Shown here in pieces: positions 28,500 through 35,753 of a stretch of 48,100 bases of DNA. This stretch comes from a virus. Every line of letters begins with the position of its first letter. The stretch's first letter is position 1. A program made the translations under genes and the position numbers. The stretch is from IMG/VR virus record IMGVR_UViG_3300032144_000018, positions 1-48,100 of that record; one strand, 5' to 3'. Under the pieces are notes generated by a model. That model did not search any database. It saw nothing but the letters and a program-made list of their open reading frames with translations, and was not told the origin of the DNA.

Positions 28500-28697
28500 T
28501 CAGTTGGATACGATTTTCAGGAGGGCTTCCAGGTCCCTGACTTCTGCATAGTAGCGGGTGTTGGCCGCCCGCGTCTTTGCCTCGGCGAGTTCCTTGATCA
28601 GGTCGTCAACGATCCGCTCCCGGACCTCCTGGGGGAGCCGGCGGACCACGACCCGGGCGAGTTTCCAGAGCAGGTGGAGGTCATGTGTTTCGCTCAT
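28500..28697 (-). CDS. Helical protein, 65 aa
   Basis: Amphipathic helices throughout: LHLLWKLARVVVRRLPQEVRERIVDDLIKELAEAKTRAA, then RDLEALLKIV. ATG at 28697 overlaps the upstream stop. Its last codons overlap the conserved CCAAC element of the next promoter. Function unknown. Confidence 0.75.
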   Translation of the reverse strand: MSETHDLHLLWKLARVVVRRLPQEVRERIVDDLIKELAEAKTRAANTRYYAEVRDLEALLKIVSN

Positions 28698-28849
28698 TTC
28701 GGGTTCTTCTCCAATGCGCCAAAGGCCACCCCGGCGATCTGCTTCAGCAGCAGGTCTTCGGGGGAGCAGGTCGCCTCCGGGAGTGCCCGCCAGGTCCGGG
28801 TTAGGCGGGCTATCTCCCGGAGGGCTTCGCGGATCGGGTCCTGGGTCAT
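28694..28849 (-). CDS. Small helical protein, 51 aa
   Basis: TQDPIREALREIARLTRTWRALPEATCSPEDLLLKQIAGVAFGALEKNPK. Both ends make ATGA overlaps, which is the main support for such a short gene. No function recognised. Confidence 0.65.
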   Translation of the reverse strand: MTQDPIREALREIARLTRTWRALPEATCSPEDLLLKQIAGVAFGALEKNPK

Positions 28850-29049
28850 TTCCGTGCCTTCATCATCTCATCCGCCATCCGGTAGGCGGCGCGCGGGATC
28901 GCCTGTTCATGGACCGGGGCGATGTTCTGCCCGACCCCGATGATCATGGCCTTCGCGAGTTCCAGCGCCATGTGGTCCCGGATGCTGATGCCCCGGAAGT
29001 TAGCCGGCGACGGGACCGGGCGGGCCGGTTCCTCCCCGATGCCGCTCAC
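28846..29049 (-). CDS. Conserved phage protein (GISIRD / ADxMxxAR type), 67 aa
   Basis: RGISIRDHMALELAKAMI and AAYRMADEMMKARK match a small protein common in siphoviruses and prophages. A second member with the same C-terminus (YEVADQMMAAR) lies at 29634. GTG at 29049 makes a GTGA overlap with the preceding stop. Role unknown. Confidence 0.75.
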   Translation of the reverse strand: MSGIGEEPARPVPSPANFRGISIRDHMALELAKAMIIGVGQNIAPVHEQAIPRAAYRMADEMMKARK

Positions 29050-29267
29050 CACCAGAACCCCGCGGCGACGATCCCGCCGAAGGCTAGGCCCCAGGCAGCG
29101 ATGAGAGACCAGCGAAGCCGGCGGCGCCGGGCCTCACTCTCTTCCCGGAGGGCCCGGGCGTCCGCTTCGATTGCGAGGGCGATCCCGGCGAGCGCATCGT
29201 CATATCCCCCCGGCTTCGCCCCGATGTGGGGGCCCCTCGGGGGCGGGGGCGTGAACGGGTTCCTCAT
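29046..29267 (-). CDS. Tail-anchored membrane protein, 73 aa
   Basis: Pro-rich N-terminus (NPFTPPPPRGPHIG), an Ala-rich helix (LAGIALAIEADARALREESEARRRRLR) and a C-terminal membrane segment (WSLIAAWGLAFGGIVAAGFWW). ATG at 29267 follows GGAGGAAGG. The overlap with the gene upstream is 68 bases. Confidence 0.7.
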   Translation of the reverse strand: MRNPFTPPPPRGPHIGAKPGGYDDALAGIALAIEADARALREESEARRRRLRWSLIAAWGLAFGGIVAAGFWW

Positions 29268-29637
29268 CCTTCCTCCAGCGTCTAGCGTTGATGTCAATCA
29301 AGGCCAGGGCGTTCTCAATCGCCCGGAGCCGTGCCCGGTAGATGCGGGACTGCTTCGCCTTCCGGGCCTTCCAATGTTCTACCGCCTCGGCGATGGACGG
29401 CGCGGCGAAGACCTTACGCGCAGCGTCCAGCTGGAAGCGAGTCGGGCCGCGGAGGTCTTCGGCGCGGTAGGTGCCCGTGCCAAAGACCTCGGCGAGGGTC
29501 CGCCCCTTCGGAGTCTTCCGGACCTCTATGAACCGGCGGAGCCTGAAGGCTACCGTCCCCGGCCCGACCGGGTTGTCCCACTCATCCACCGGGGCGGCGG
29601 TCAGGTAGTCCTCCACCCGGTAGAAGGTGGGGGTCAT
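29200..29637 (-). CDS. Hypothetical protein, 145 aa
   Basis: VAFRLRRFIEVRKTPKGRTLAEVFGTG is a basic beta region; AARKVFAAPSIAEAVEHWKARKAKQSRIYRARLRAIENAL is a long basic helix. The C-terminal 25 residues overlap the start of the downstream gene and are Pro/Glu-rich. ATG at 29637. No family recognised. Confidence 0.7.
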   Translation of the reverse strand: MTPTFYRVEDYLTAAPVDEWDNPVGPGTVAFRLRRFIEVRKTPKGRTLAEVFGTGTYRAEDLRGPTRFQLDAARKVFAAPSIAEAVEHWKARKAKQSRIYRARLRAIENALALIDINARRWRKDEEPVHAPAPEGPPHRGEAGGI

Positions 29638-29810
29638 TTCTTCCGCCGCCGGGCCCGCGCGGCCATCATCTGGTCCGCGACTTCATAGGCGTCCTCACCC
29701 ACCCTGTCCTCCCGGCCTTCCGACCGGCCTGCGAAGAGCAGGCCAACCATTGCGGCGATCGCGAAGAGGTCGCGCTGGTCCGCCTCGGGGTCTTCGGGCT
29801 CCCGGCTCAC
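29634..29810 (-). CDS. Small conserved phage protein, 58 aa
   Basis: An acidic start (SREPEDPEADQRDLF), a short hydrophobic stretch (AIAAMVGLLFAG), then EDAYEVADQMMAARARRRKK. The ADQMMAAR end matches the gene at 28846. GTG at 29810 overlaps the upstream stop and its own stop overlaps the next ATG. Confidence 0.65.
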   Translation of the reverse strand: MSREPEDPEADQRDLFAIAAMVGLLFAGRSEGREDRVGEDAYEVADQMMAARARRRKK

Positions 29811-30772
29811 TTAAGGAACTTCGCGAGGTCCGCGACGGTCGCGAAGGTCTGCCCCTTCAGCTTCGCCTTCACCGCGTCCTTCCCGTGCTTGAGGACGTGC
29901 GGCGTGAGCACGTCCAGGACCTTGTTGCGGTGATCGCTCCCCGACTGGTCCTTGGGGAAGAGGGCGCGGGCGATGAAGCCGGAGTTCAGACGGGCCGCCT
30001 TGGCGGGATTGGCCCACTGGTTCTTCGTGCTGTCCGCCTTCCGGCCTCCGGGGACCTTCGGGCCGGTCATCGGGCGGACCACCGGGCCGTTCGGACGGGT
30101 CGTGGGGAGGCCCGCGGTGTCAGTCGCGACGGTCTTCCCGATCCGCGCGGCCGCCGCCGAGGCTGCCGGCGCCGCAGCCGGAGGGGCTGCCCGCGGCTTC
30201 GCGTCCGCGGCCTGTGCGACCGCCGCGGCCGGCTTCTTCACCGGCTTCCCGGCTGCGGCGCGGGCCTTCCGCGCGTCCTCCTTCCCCCGCTCACGCGCGT
30301 CGGTGTCCATCTTCGTCGCCATGTTGTCGGCTTCCTTCTTCGCCTGTATCCATTTCTCAGCATGCGCCATCGCCTGCTGGACGTTCATTTCGCGCCCGTC
30401 GATGCGGATGTGACGCCACCCGTTCCGGTCCTTCCGGACGGAGATGGCGTGACCCGCCATGTAGAGTTCCCCGAGGATGAGCCTCTGGTCCTGGTAGGGC
30501 AGGAGGCTCATCCCGGGGAACCCCTCCAGCAGCGTCATCACCCCGAGCACGGAGTGGACGATGTGCGGTGCTGGAAGACTATTGGACGCCTTAGTTGGCG
30601 CCGGATGCTTTAACGCCCAGGACCGGGCGAGGGGGAGAGAGTGGAAGCCGTGGCGCTGGAGAAGCGTCCCGACCGGATCAAAGGCTTCAAGCCTCCAAAG
30701 GTAGGGCTCGCCGATATCCGGCGCCATCTTTGTGACGGTCCACCCTTCGATCGTCTCCGGGACCTCGCTCAC
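29807..30772 (-). CDS. 321-aa protein with Ala/Pro linker and duplicated C-terminal domain
   Basis: The N-terminal 150 residues are a mixed domain (EGWTVTKMAPDIGEPYLWRLEAFD, GWRHIRIDGREMNVQQAMAHAEKW). Then comes a basic Ala/Lys/Pro linker. The C-terminal 65 residues (RLNSGFIARALFPKDQS, NKVLDVLTPHVLKHGKDAVKAKLKG) align with the end of the protein at 39770-40327, so this domain is duplicated in the genome. GTG at 30772 overlaps the previous stop. An internal ATG at MATKMDTD could give a shorter form. Function unknown. Confidence 0.7.
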   Translation of the reverse strand: MSEVPETIEGWTVTKMAPDIGEPYLWRLEAFDPVGTLLQRHGFHSLPLARSWALKHPAPTKASNSLPAPHIVHSVLGVMTLLEGFPGMSLLPYQDQRLILGELYMAGHAISVRKDRNGWRHIRIDGREMNVQQAMAHAEKWIQAKKEADNMATKMDTDARERGKEDARKARAAAGKPVKKPAAAVAQAADAKPRAAPPAAAPAASAAAARIGKTVATDTAGLPTTRPNGPVVRPMTGPKVPGGRKADSTKNQWANPAKAARLNSGFIARALFPKDQSGSDHRNKVLDVLTPHVLKHGKDAVKAKLKGQTFATVADLAKFLK

Positions 30773-30975
30773 GCCGCGAGGGCCCGCAGGGCGAGATAGG
30801 GGAGGACCCGGCCAGTGCCGTTGTCCGAGATGATGTAACCCGTTTCCGAGTCCAGGAAGGAGCCAGAAGGCCCCGGGAGCGACTGGAGGCCGATGACCTT
30901 GATCCCTTTGCGGGCGAGGGCGGCAACCGCCTTCCGGCCGAAGTGGCGAACGGCGATCTGCGAAGCAACGGTCAT
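30769..30975 (-). CDS. Hypothetical protein, 68 aa
   Basis: IAVRHFGRKAVAALARKGIKVIGLQSLPG then SETGYIISDNGTGRVLPYLALRAL, an alpha/beta protein. AGGAGGTCTTCA before the ATG is a very strong ribosome binding site. It heads an operon with a roughly 130-base structured leader. Confidence 0.78.
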   Translation of the reverse strand: MTVASQIAVRHFGRKAVAALARKGIKVIGLQSLPGPSGSFLDSETGYIISDNGTGRVLPYLALRALAA

Positions 30976-31031
30976 TGAAGACCTCCTGAACTCGCCCGCG
31001 GGATTGCGGTGCGGCCTTCTGGGCGATCGCT

Positions 31032-31104
31032 CCCGGGCCTAGGCTGGCCCGGGTAGCGCCGGCAGCGCCCCTGTCCGGAGGGGGAGAGGCCCTGTGGCCT
31101 CCCC
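31032..31104 (-). promoter_or_regulatory. Structured 5' leader with two hairpins
   Basis: Two strong stems follow the promoter at 31114: GGGGAGGCC with GGCCTCTCCCC (31104-31081, with a 2-base bulge) and CCCGGGCC/GGCCCGGG (31053-31032, perfect 8 bp, loop AGCCTA). The leader is about 130 bases, the longest in the window apart from the right end. It might be an attenuator or a protein-binding leader. I recognise no riboswitch. Confidence 0.5.
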
Positions 31105-31113
31105 GTAACAAGA

Positions 31114-31143
31114 ACCCTACCCAATTGGCAGACTGTCCGTCAA
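31114..31143 (-). promoter_or_regulatory. Phage promoter TTGACG-N18-TAGGGT
   Basis: Minus-strand -35 TTGACG (31143-31138), 18-base spacer, -10 TAGGGT (31119-31114). It begins directly after the stop codon of the HicA-like gene. Confidence 0.65.
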
Positions 31144-31146
31144 GAA

Positions 31147-31341
31147 CTATTTTTGGCCGTTGACGATTTTTCTGGCGGTGGCCAGGATGTTCTTGAGCAT
31201 CCTGTGACAGCCAAGGTTCTTGCTGGTGATCATCCGGCCACCACCCCGATGTAGCCAGACCTCATGGCCTCTGCCGTTGGACCCGATCCTTGACCAATCG
31301 GGGCCTAGCGCGCGTTGTATATCCCGCTGGGAGCGGTTCAT
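31147..31341 (-). CDS. HicA/YcfA-like small RNA-binding protein, 64 aa
   Basis: RIGSNGRGHEVWLHRGGGRMITSKN is the HicA-type core (R-x-G-S-x-G-H, then a short strand and a second strand), followed by a basic helix (MLKNILATARKIV). HicA toxins cleave mRNA using that histidine (GHE here). No HicB antitoxin is next to it, so it may be a tamed phage version rather than a toxin. ATG at 31341. Confidence 0.65.
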   Translation of the reverse strand: MNRSQRDIQRALGPDWSRIGSNGRGHEVWLHRGGGRMITSKNLGCHRMLKNILATARKIVNGQK

Positions 31342-31347
31342 GGCGCT

Positions 31348-31701
31348 TCACTCCGCTGCGAGCCGGTGGAGCCTCGCGGCTTCCGACCGGAGGGCAGCCG
31401 CCCGGCGGGCCAGCGGTTCCGTCGCGGCCGCGCCGATGAACTGTCGGTCCCGTTTGGCCCAATCGGGGGCGAAGACGGCGCGCCATATGCGACCCTCGGG
31501 CCCGCGGATCGTCCACCGGCCGGCATGCTCCCATGGTAGCATATCGTCCAGGGAGGACGATCCGGAGAGGGCGGCCGGACCGTTGAAGGGAGGGAGGACC
31601 GCGACCAGGGCCAGCGCCTGGTCTAGGTCCGGGTCAGGACCTCGGGACCGTTCGCACCACGCGATCAGCCGGGTCAGTTCTTCATGGATCTGCGCGCTCA
31701 T
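31348..31701 (-). CDS. Hypothetical phage protein, 117 aa
   Basis: Three parts: a helix (HEELTRLIAWCERS), a loop region with PFNGPAALSG, and GRWTIRGPEGRIWRAVFAPDWAKRDRQF followed by a long Ala/Arg helix. ATGA-coupled to the zinc-ribbon gene upstream. No firm family. Confidence 0.7.
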   Translation of the reverse strand: MSAQIHEELTRLIAWCERSRGPDPDLDQALALVAVLPPFNGPAALSGSSSLDDMLPWEHAGRWTIRGPEGRIWRAVFAPDWAKRDRQFIGAAATEPLARRAAALRSEAARLHRLAAE

Positions 31702-31928
31702 CCGGCGAACCCGCACCAGAACTTGCCGCAGTCATTGCACCCGTAGGCGCCGTTGTCGTCCCAGAGGTCTTTGCTGCCGCAGCCTCCGCACCGGCCGGTG
31801 TAGTGGCCGGTGGGCTCGCCTCGCGGGTTCCGCGGGGTCACGGCGCCGGCTGGGAGCATCGGCCCGTCTACCTCCCGGCCTCGGGTCCGCCCAAAGAGGG
31901 CGGTTCTTGGTCCTTCGTCGCGGCTCAT
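31698..31928 (-). CDS. Zinc-ribbon protein, 76 aa
   Basis: The N-terminal 45 residues are disordered (Pro/Arg/Gly). The C-terminus is CGGCGSKDLWDDNGAYGCNDCGKFW, a classic four-cysteine zinc ribbon like those of transcription factors and transposon-type recognisers. ATGA junctions on both sides. Confidence 0.78.
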   Translation of the reverse strand: MSRDEGPRTALFGRTRGREVDGPMLPAGAVTPRNPRGEPTGHYTGRCGGCGSKDLWDDNGAYGCNDCGKFWCGFAG

Positions 31929-32236
31929 GTCTTTCGTCCTCTCATATTGCGCATCGCGGTCACCGCGTTGATCGCGGTCCGGAAGCCGGGGTTGGACTGG
32001 CAGAAAGAATCAACCTCCGCCGGGGAGAGGGCCTTGAACCCCTCCGCCCGGAGTTCCAGAGGCTGGGCGCAGTAGAGGCAGACGGTCAGCGAGCCGACCG
32101 GCATCACCTTCTTCACCGCAGGGAGGTCTGCCTGGACCAGTTCCGTCGCACCGTCTAGGGTTGTCCCGCACTCCGGGCAGGACCGGCGCGGCTGCCGCGG
32201 AAGCGTCGCCCCGAGGCGGAAAGGACGGTCACTCAT
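31925..32236 (-). CDS. Zinc-knuckle protein, 103 aa
   Basis: SCPECGTTLDGA and VCLYCAQPLELRAEG are two CxxC knuckles about 30 residues apart. The C-terminus is helical (AEVDSFCQSNPGFRTAINAVTAM). Start at ATG 32236, 8 bases inside the upstream gene. Role unknown. Confidence 0.72.
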   Translation of the reverse strand: MSDRPFRLGATLPRQPRRSCPECGTTLDGATELVQADLPAVKKVMPVGSLTVCLYCAQPLELRAEGFKALSPAEVDSFCQSNPGFRTAINAVTAMRNMRGRKT

Positions 32237-32534
32237 CCTTGGGCTTCTTCGCGTCAAGACGGAACCACACAGGGACCGTCACATTGCCGTTCGGCAATTC
32301 GATAAGCATCCCGCAGGCTTGAGCCTTTTCGAGGAACTGACCGATTCGCGCCTCTGCTAAAAAGACCGTCCCGATGCAGCGGCTGCGCACCGACAACGGT
32401 GACCGTCGCTTCCGGGCTCGGGTGTATCGTGTCTTTGAATCCGACAGCATACGCAGCGCCTCCCCAAAGGTCAGCGCGCCCCCTAGAGCAACGGAAGTTT
32501 GTTCGCATTCGGCCAGTGCGAGGTCATCCTTCAT
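32229..32534 (-). CDS. Hypothetical protein, 101 aa
   Basis: LTFGEALRMLSDSKTRYTRARKRRSPL then IGTVFLAEARIGQFLEKAQACGMLIELPNGN: a basic middle and a C-terminal strand region. ATG at 32534 overlaps the ParB-like stop. It is the next gene after a DNA-binding protein and may share its regulation. Confidence 0.7.
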   Translation of the reverse strand: MKDDLALAECEQTSVALGGALTFGEALRMLSDSKTRYTRARKRRSPLSVRSRCIGTVFLAEARIGQFLEKAQACGMLIELPNGNVTVPVWFRLDAKKPKDE

Positions 32535-33487
32535 CGGCGGACTCCCGCCTTCCGGAAGTGCTGTTCTAGGGCATCGTTGAGGTTGGCCGGTATCTCCGGT
32601 GGCTTCGCGGTTCCGAGGATGAGCGTCTTGTTCTCGTTCAGCCAATCGAAAGCCTTCCGGTTCCGCTCCATCCGTTCAGGCGGTGACCAGTCGGGGTGGA
32701 CCGAGGCCCGTAGGGTCTTGAAGACCTCTTCGGGCATGTAGCCATATTTGTCGGCGATCGTCTGACAGAACCGTTTGAGGTCCGCCGTCTTTTTCTCCCA
32801 GGCCGGGATTAGCGTCTCATTGACGAAACGCTTGTAAGCCGTCACGTCCGCCGGCTCTGGCGGAGGCTCGGCCAGCGGTTCAGGCGCCGGGGTCGGCACG
32901 GGTTTTGGCTTCGCCCGGCGGGTCCGCTCCGCGGAGAGGTCCGCGACCTTCGCCTGCTGTGCCGCGGGCGGCTCCTTCGCGACCTCTGCGGCGGAGGATA
33001 CGCCTAGGCGCCCGGCGTCAACGGCCGCGATCAGAGACGGGTCCCCGTTGCGTAGGACTGTCCTGGCGTAATTGACCGAACTGCGACCGACTTTGAGCAG
33101 CTTCGCGGCTTCAGCGGCGGACACACCTCCAGTTTCAAGGATTAGATTTAACCCTTGAAACTGTCCTGAGCGTCGGTCCCCGCCGTGCTTCATGTCCGCG
33201 AGCCTTCCAGCGATCATTGATCGCTGCGCTTCAGTGAGGTGTCGCCTATCGACGTTCTTAGCGACAACGAAGGCAACCGGGTCATCGCCTGTGAAGGGGA
33301 CGGTCTTTGGAACGATCCCGAGGCACTGGCAGGCCATCCATCGATTCGCGCCGTCCAATATCTCCTTTCCAATCATAGTTATGGGTTCCAGCTGGCCGTG
33401 CTTTTGGATACTCGCGACCAGGTCATCGAAGTCCTTACCCTCCATCCGCGGAAACACCGCGGAGAGAGGGTGGAGAGGGGGCTTCAC
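32531..33487 (-). CDS. ParB-like DNA-binding protein
   Basis: 318 residues. HPLSAVFPRMEGKDFDDLVASI, EPITMIGKEILDGANRWMAC (the ILDGxNR form of the ParB box that binds CTP) and NVDRRHLTEAQRSMIAG are the N-terminal ParB domain. GVSAAEAAKLLKVGRSSVNYARTVL is a helix-turn-helix. A Pro-rich linker leads to an extra helical domain (FVNETLIPAWEKKTADLKRFCQTIA). No ParA is seen, so a regulator or replication-related role is as likely as partition. GTG at 33487. Confidence 0.82.
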   Translation of the reverse strand: MKPPLHPLSAVFPRMEGKDFDDLVASIQKHGQLEPITMIGKEILDGANRWMACQCLGIVPKTVPFTGDDPVAFVVAKNVDRRHLTEAQRSMIAGRLADMKHGGDRRSGQFQGLNLILETGGVSAAEAAKLLKVGRSSVNYARTVLRNGDPSLIAAVDAGRLGVSSAAEVAKEPPAAQQAKVADLSAERTRRAKPKPVPTPAPEPLAEPPPEPADVTAYKRFVNETLIPAWEKKTADLKRFCQTIADKYGYMPEEVFKTLRASVHPDWSPPERMERNRKAFDWLNENKTLILGTAKPPEIPANLNDALEQHFRKAGVRR

Positions 33488-33888
33488 GCCCCCCGCTCCG
33501 GAACCGGCGGCATCTCCTTTGCCCGCTTACGGATCGCGCCCGCCTTCCCGGCAAGGCAGCGGTAGACGCGATCGGGGTCCGCCTCGGCGATTTCGGTGAT
33601 CCCCTTCTCCCGCGCAAAAGCAATCACTTTCTCCAGGAGGGCACCCTTATCGCGGCCGGTCGTCCCAAGGACGGAAGTCCCGTTGTTGGACAGGAACATG
33701 CGGCGCCCCCGGGCGTCCTCGGCGATCACACCCGCGAGACAGGTATCAACCAGGTGGTGGAACCGCTTCGGGGCGGTCATGCCAACCGCGGCGCGCATCT
33801 CGGCGAGCGTCGCCGGAGGATTGAGCGCGAGGTCGCGAAGCGCACTCATCGTCCGGACCTCGGGGCGGTCTTCGGTTTCGTCATCCAT
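33484..33888 (-). CDS. Winged-helix-like regulator candidate, 134 aa
   Basis: MSALRDLALNPPATLAEMRAAVGMTAPKRFHHLVDTCLAGVIAE is a plausible winged helix (LAEMRAAVGM as helices 2-3, followed by DARGRRMFLSN as the wing). The C-terminal half is helical and basic (RCLAGKAGAIRKRAKEMP). First gene of the regulator operon, right after the promoter at 33927, so autoregulation is plausible. ATG at 33888 with GGGAG upstream. Confidence 0.7.
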   Translation of the reverse strand: MDDETEDRPEVRTMSALRDLALNPPATLAEMRAAVGMTAPKRFHHLVDTCLAGVIAEDARGRRMFLSNNGTSVLGTTGRDKGALLEKVIAFAREKGITEIAEADPDRVYRCLAGKAGAIRKRAKEMPPVPERGA

Positions 33889-33926
33889 ATCTGATGTCTC
33901 CCTATTGGACTGAAGTCAACGTGGAG

Positions 33927-33956
33927 ATATTACTGAGACGACTGTCAACACGTCTA
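33927..33956 (-). promoter_or_regulatory. Phage promoter TAGACG-N18-TAATAT
   Basis: Minus-strand -35 TAGACG (33956-33951), 18-base spacer, -10 TAATAT (33932-33927). TTGACA overlaps the spacer. Upstream (33957-34005) GAGAC and its complement recur several times, possible operator half-sites for the regulator. Confidence 0.68.
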
Positions 33957-34009
33957 GGAAAAGTCGAGTCTCGGACCGTCTCTAGTCATCTCGCTGATTG
34001 ACGTTTCAG

Positions 34010-34342
34010 CTAGGCGGCGGAGCCCCGCGCCGTCAGGCAGTTGACCCGGGCGCCGTTCCGCGCGCCCTCCTGGGTCCGGGCCCGCCACCCGATTTCGATT
34101 GTGTCGTTGATGTCCGGGAGCGCACCGACCGGGGCCCCTCGGGTCGCCTGCGCCTGGGTAGCGCCCCGACTGATCCCGCGGGCCTTCATCTCCCAGACGG
34201 TCGCCCCGAGGTTCCCGAGGGCGGCGCAGTAGGAATGGATTGCCTGCGTCTCCGCCGGGCTCGCCGAGGGTTCAGGGGGCCCGACGATCCCAGCGACGAT
34301 GCACAGGCCGGCGACCCCGGCGAGAATGGCTTTGCCGATCAT
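34010..34342 (-). CDS. Exported protein, 110 aa
   Basis: A signal sequence (KAILAGVAGLCIVAGIVG), then a mature region with SYCAALGNLGATVWEMKARG and ARVNCLTARG: two cysteines, likely one disulfide in the periplasm. ATG at 34342 overlaps the upstream stop. Superinfection or envelope functions are possible. Confidence 0.7.
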   Translation of the reverse strand: MIGKAILAGVAGLCIVAGIVGPPEPSASPAETQAIHSYCAALGNLGATVWEMKARGISRGATQAQATRGAPVGALPDINDTIEIGWRARTQEGARNGARVNCLTARGSAA

Positions 34343-34746
34343 ACGTCCAACTCCGTCGCGAGTTCACTGAGGGTGTCGTCGTGGTCGAGGTCGTCCACCC
34401 CGTCCAGGTCTTCCGGGATTTCGAGGGACACATCATCGGGGGCGTAACCCTGCCAGGCGTCGCGCATCTCAGCGGCCGCGCTCCCGCGGTCGCCCTCCTG
34501 CCAGGCTTCCGACTTGTCGTTGATCGCGTCGTCAATTTCCTCGCCGATCCGGGCGGTGTAGTCCCGGGCCTCCTGGAGGACTTCGTTGTAGGCGGCTTCC
34601 GCCTCCTTCAGGGGCTCGCGGAGGGCCGCGAGTCCTTCGTTGAAGGTCTTGATTGCTTCGTCCAGTTCTGCCTTCGCCTTGGCGAGGCTTTGGACGATCT
34701 CATCCCGGCCGGCGAGGTCCGCCTTGTTGAACTTGAAATTGTTCAC
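34339..34746 (-). CDS. Coiled-coil acidic protein, 135 aa
   Basis: Residues 15-75 are a long coiled coil (LAKAKAELDEAIKTFNEGLAALREPLKEAEAAYNEVL) and the C-terminus is strongly acidic (SLEIPEDLDGVDDLDHDD). GTG at 34746. It could be a DNA mimic or a scaffold-like protein, by charge only. Confidence 0.7.
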   Translation of the reverse strand: MNNFKFNKADLAGRDEIVQSLAKAKAELDEAIKTFNEGLAALREPLKEAEAAYNEVLQEARDYTARIGEEIDDAINDKSEAWQEGDRGSAAAEMRDAWQGYAPDDVSLEIPEDLDGVDDLDHDDTLSELATELDV

Positions 34747-35096
34747 GTCCGGAACTCCCGGCCGGTGATGACGTTCCGGATTGTGACGCCCGGCCCGTGG
34801 GCGGCGCGGGCCTCGGCGATCTGCTCGGCGGTCGGGCCGCGATCGCGGGCCCGGACCTCGGCGAGGAAGGCGGACAACTCGGCGGCGCGGACCGTGTCGC
34901 ACATCGTGATCGCGACGGGGTGGCCGAGGAAGGCCGCGAGGGCGACAACATCGCCGGGCGGAACCTGGTTGTTGGAGTTCCAGCGCATCACACCTTCGTG
35001 GGAGGTCGCGTCATGGGCGAGCCGGGCGCCGAGGCGGCAGGCCTCTCCGTGGTAGACGCTCCCGGGCTCCTGGTAGGCGCGGACATAGTCAGTCAT
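34743..35096 (-). CDS. Hypothetical protein, 117 aa
   Basis: TDYVRAYQEPGSVYHGEACRLGARLAHD, VVALAAFLGHPVAITMCDTVRAAELSAFLAEVRARD: an alpha/beta protein with scattered cysteines. ATG at 35096 follows CGGAGACGAAGACC. First gene after the promoter at 35141. Confidence 0.72.
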   Translation of the reverse strand: MTDYVRAYQEPGSVYHGEACRLGARLAHDATSHEGVMRWNSNNQVPPGDVVALAAFLGHPVAITMCDTVRAAELSAFLAEVRARDRGPTAEQIAEARAAHGPGVTIRNVITGREFRT

Positions 35097-35114
35097 GGTC
35101 TTCGTCTCCGTTCT

Positions 35115-35130
35115 AGGGCTCCATCGCCCC
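35115..35130 (-). promoter_or_regulatory. Leader hairpin, GATGGA loop
   Basis: GGGGC and GCCCT (one G-U pair) around GATGGA on the minus strand, 10 bases after the -10 box. It is a shortened version of the 5' hairpins at 12462 and 28432. Confidence 0.55.
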
Positions 35131-35140
35131 GGTATCAAGG

Positions 35141-35170
35141 AACCTAGTCCCAAAGCAGGGCGGAGGTCAA
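35141..35170 (-). promoter_or_regulatory. Phage promoter TTGACC-N18-TAGGTT
   Basis: Minus-strand -35 TTGACC (35170-35165), 18-base spacer, -10 TAGGTT (35146-35141). It lies in the 78-base gap after the gene at 35175. Confidence 0.65.
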
Positions 35171-35174
35171 GATG

Positions 35175-35753
35175 TTAATTTGGGGCGATCCGCGGCCGTG
35201 AGGATACCGCGAAGAACACGGTGTGCGTCCGGTCCTTCATGCGCTCCGCCGGGATGTAGTAGGCGAGCATGATCCGCTCGCGATCCGCGCCAATTGGCTC
35301 CATCCCTTCCGAGTTCCGCGCCTCCAGGTAGGCCATCGTGGTGAGCGCCGCGACAAGGCTCTGGCGCTTGTAATAGCCTTCCTGGGCGGTGAAGTAGGCT
35401 TCCGCAAATCGGGTCAGGTGGCTGCGCAGGTCCGCCTCGGGGGCGAGGGCGTAGCCGGCGGCGGCCGGCTGGGCCATCGCCTGGATCATCTGTTCCCGGG
35501 TCTGCTTGAGTAGCGTCCCCGTGAAGCCGTCCGGCTTCGTCGCGTCGGAACGGGCGAGCCCGAAGATGAAGCCGGGCTCCCCGGCTCGCGCCACCGGCTG
35601 GCACATATGCTCAAAGGCGACCTTGAACAGGTCGCCCTCTTCCTGGGTAGACTGGGAAGCAATGACTTCGTGGGGCAGCATAGGCAGGTCCCTTTCCTGG
35701 TCCAGACCGCCGAGGATAGGCGAGCGATCTGGACTCAGGAAGCGGAAGACCAT
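35175..35753 (-). CDS. Hypothetical protein, 192 aa
   Basis: Helix-rich: QEEGDLFKVAFEHMCQPVARA, FTGTLLKQTREQMIQAMAQP, DLRSHLTRFAEAYFTAQEGYYKRQSLVAALTTMAYLEA. It starts at ATG 35753 directly after the previous stop (TGAATG). It ends in TAA, rare here. Function unknown. Confidence 0.72.
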   Translation of the reverse strand: MVFRFLSPDRSPILGGLDQERDLPMLPHEVIASQSTQEEGDLFKVAFEHMCQPVARAGEPGFIFGLARSDATKPDGFTGTLLKQTREQMIQAMAQPAAAGYALAPEADLRSHLTRFAEAYFTAQEGYYKRQSLVAALTTMAYLEARNSEGMEPIGADRERIMLAYYIPAERMKDRTHTVFFAVSSRPRIAPN

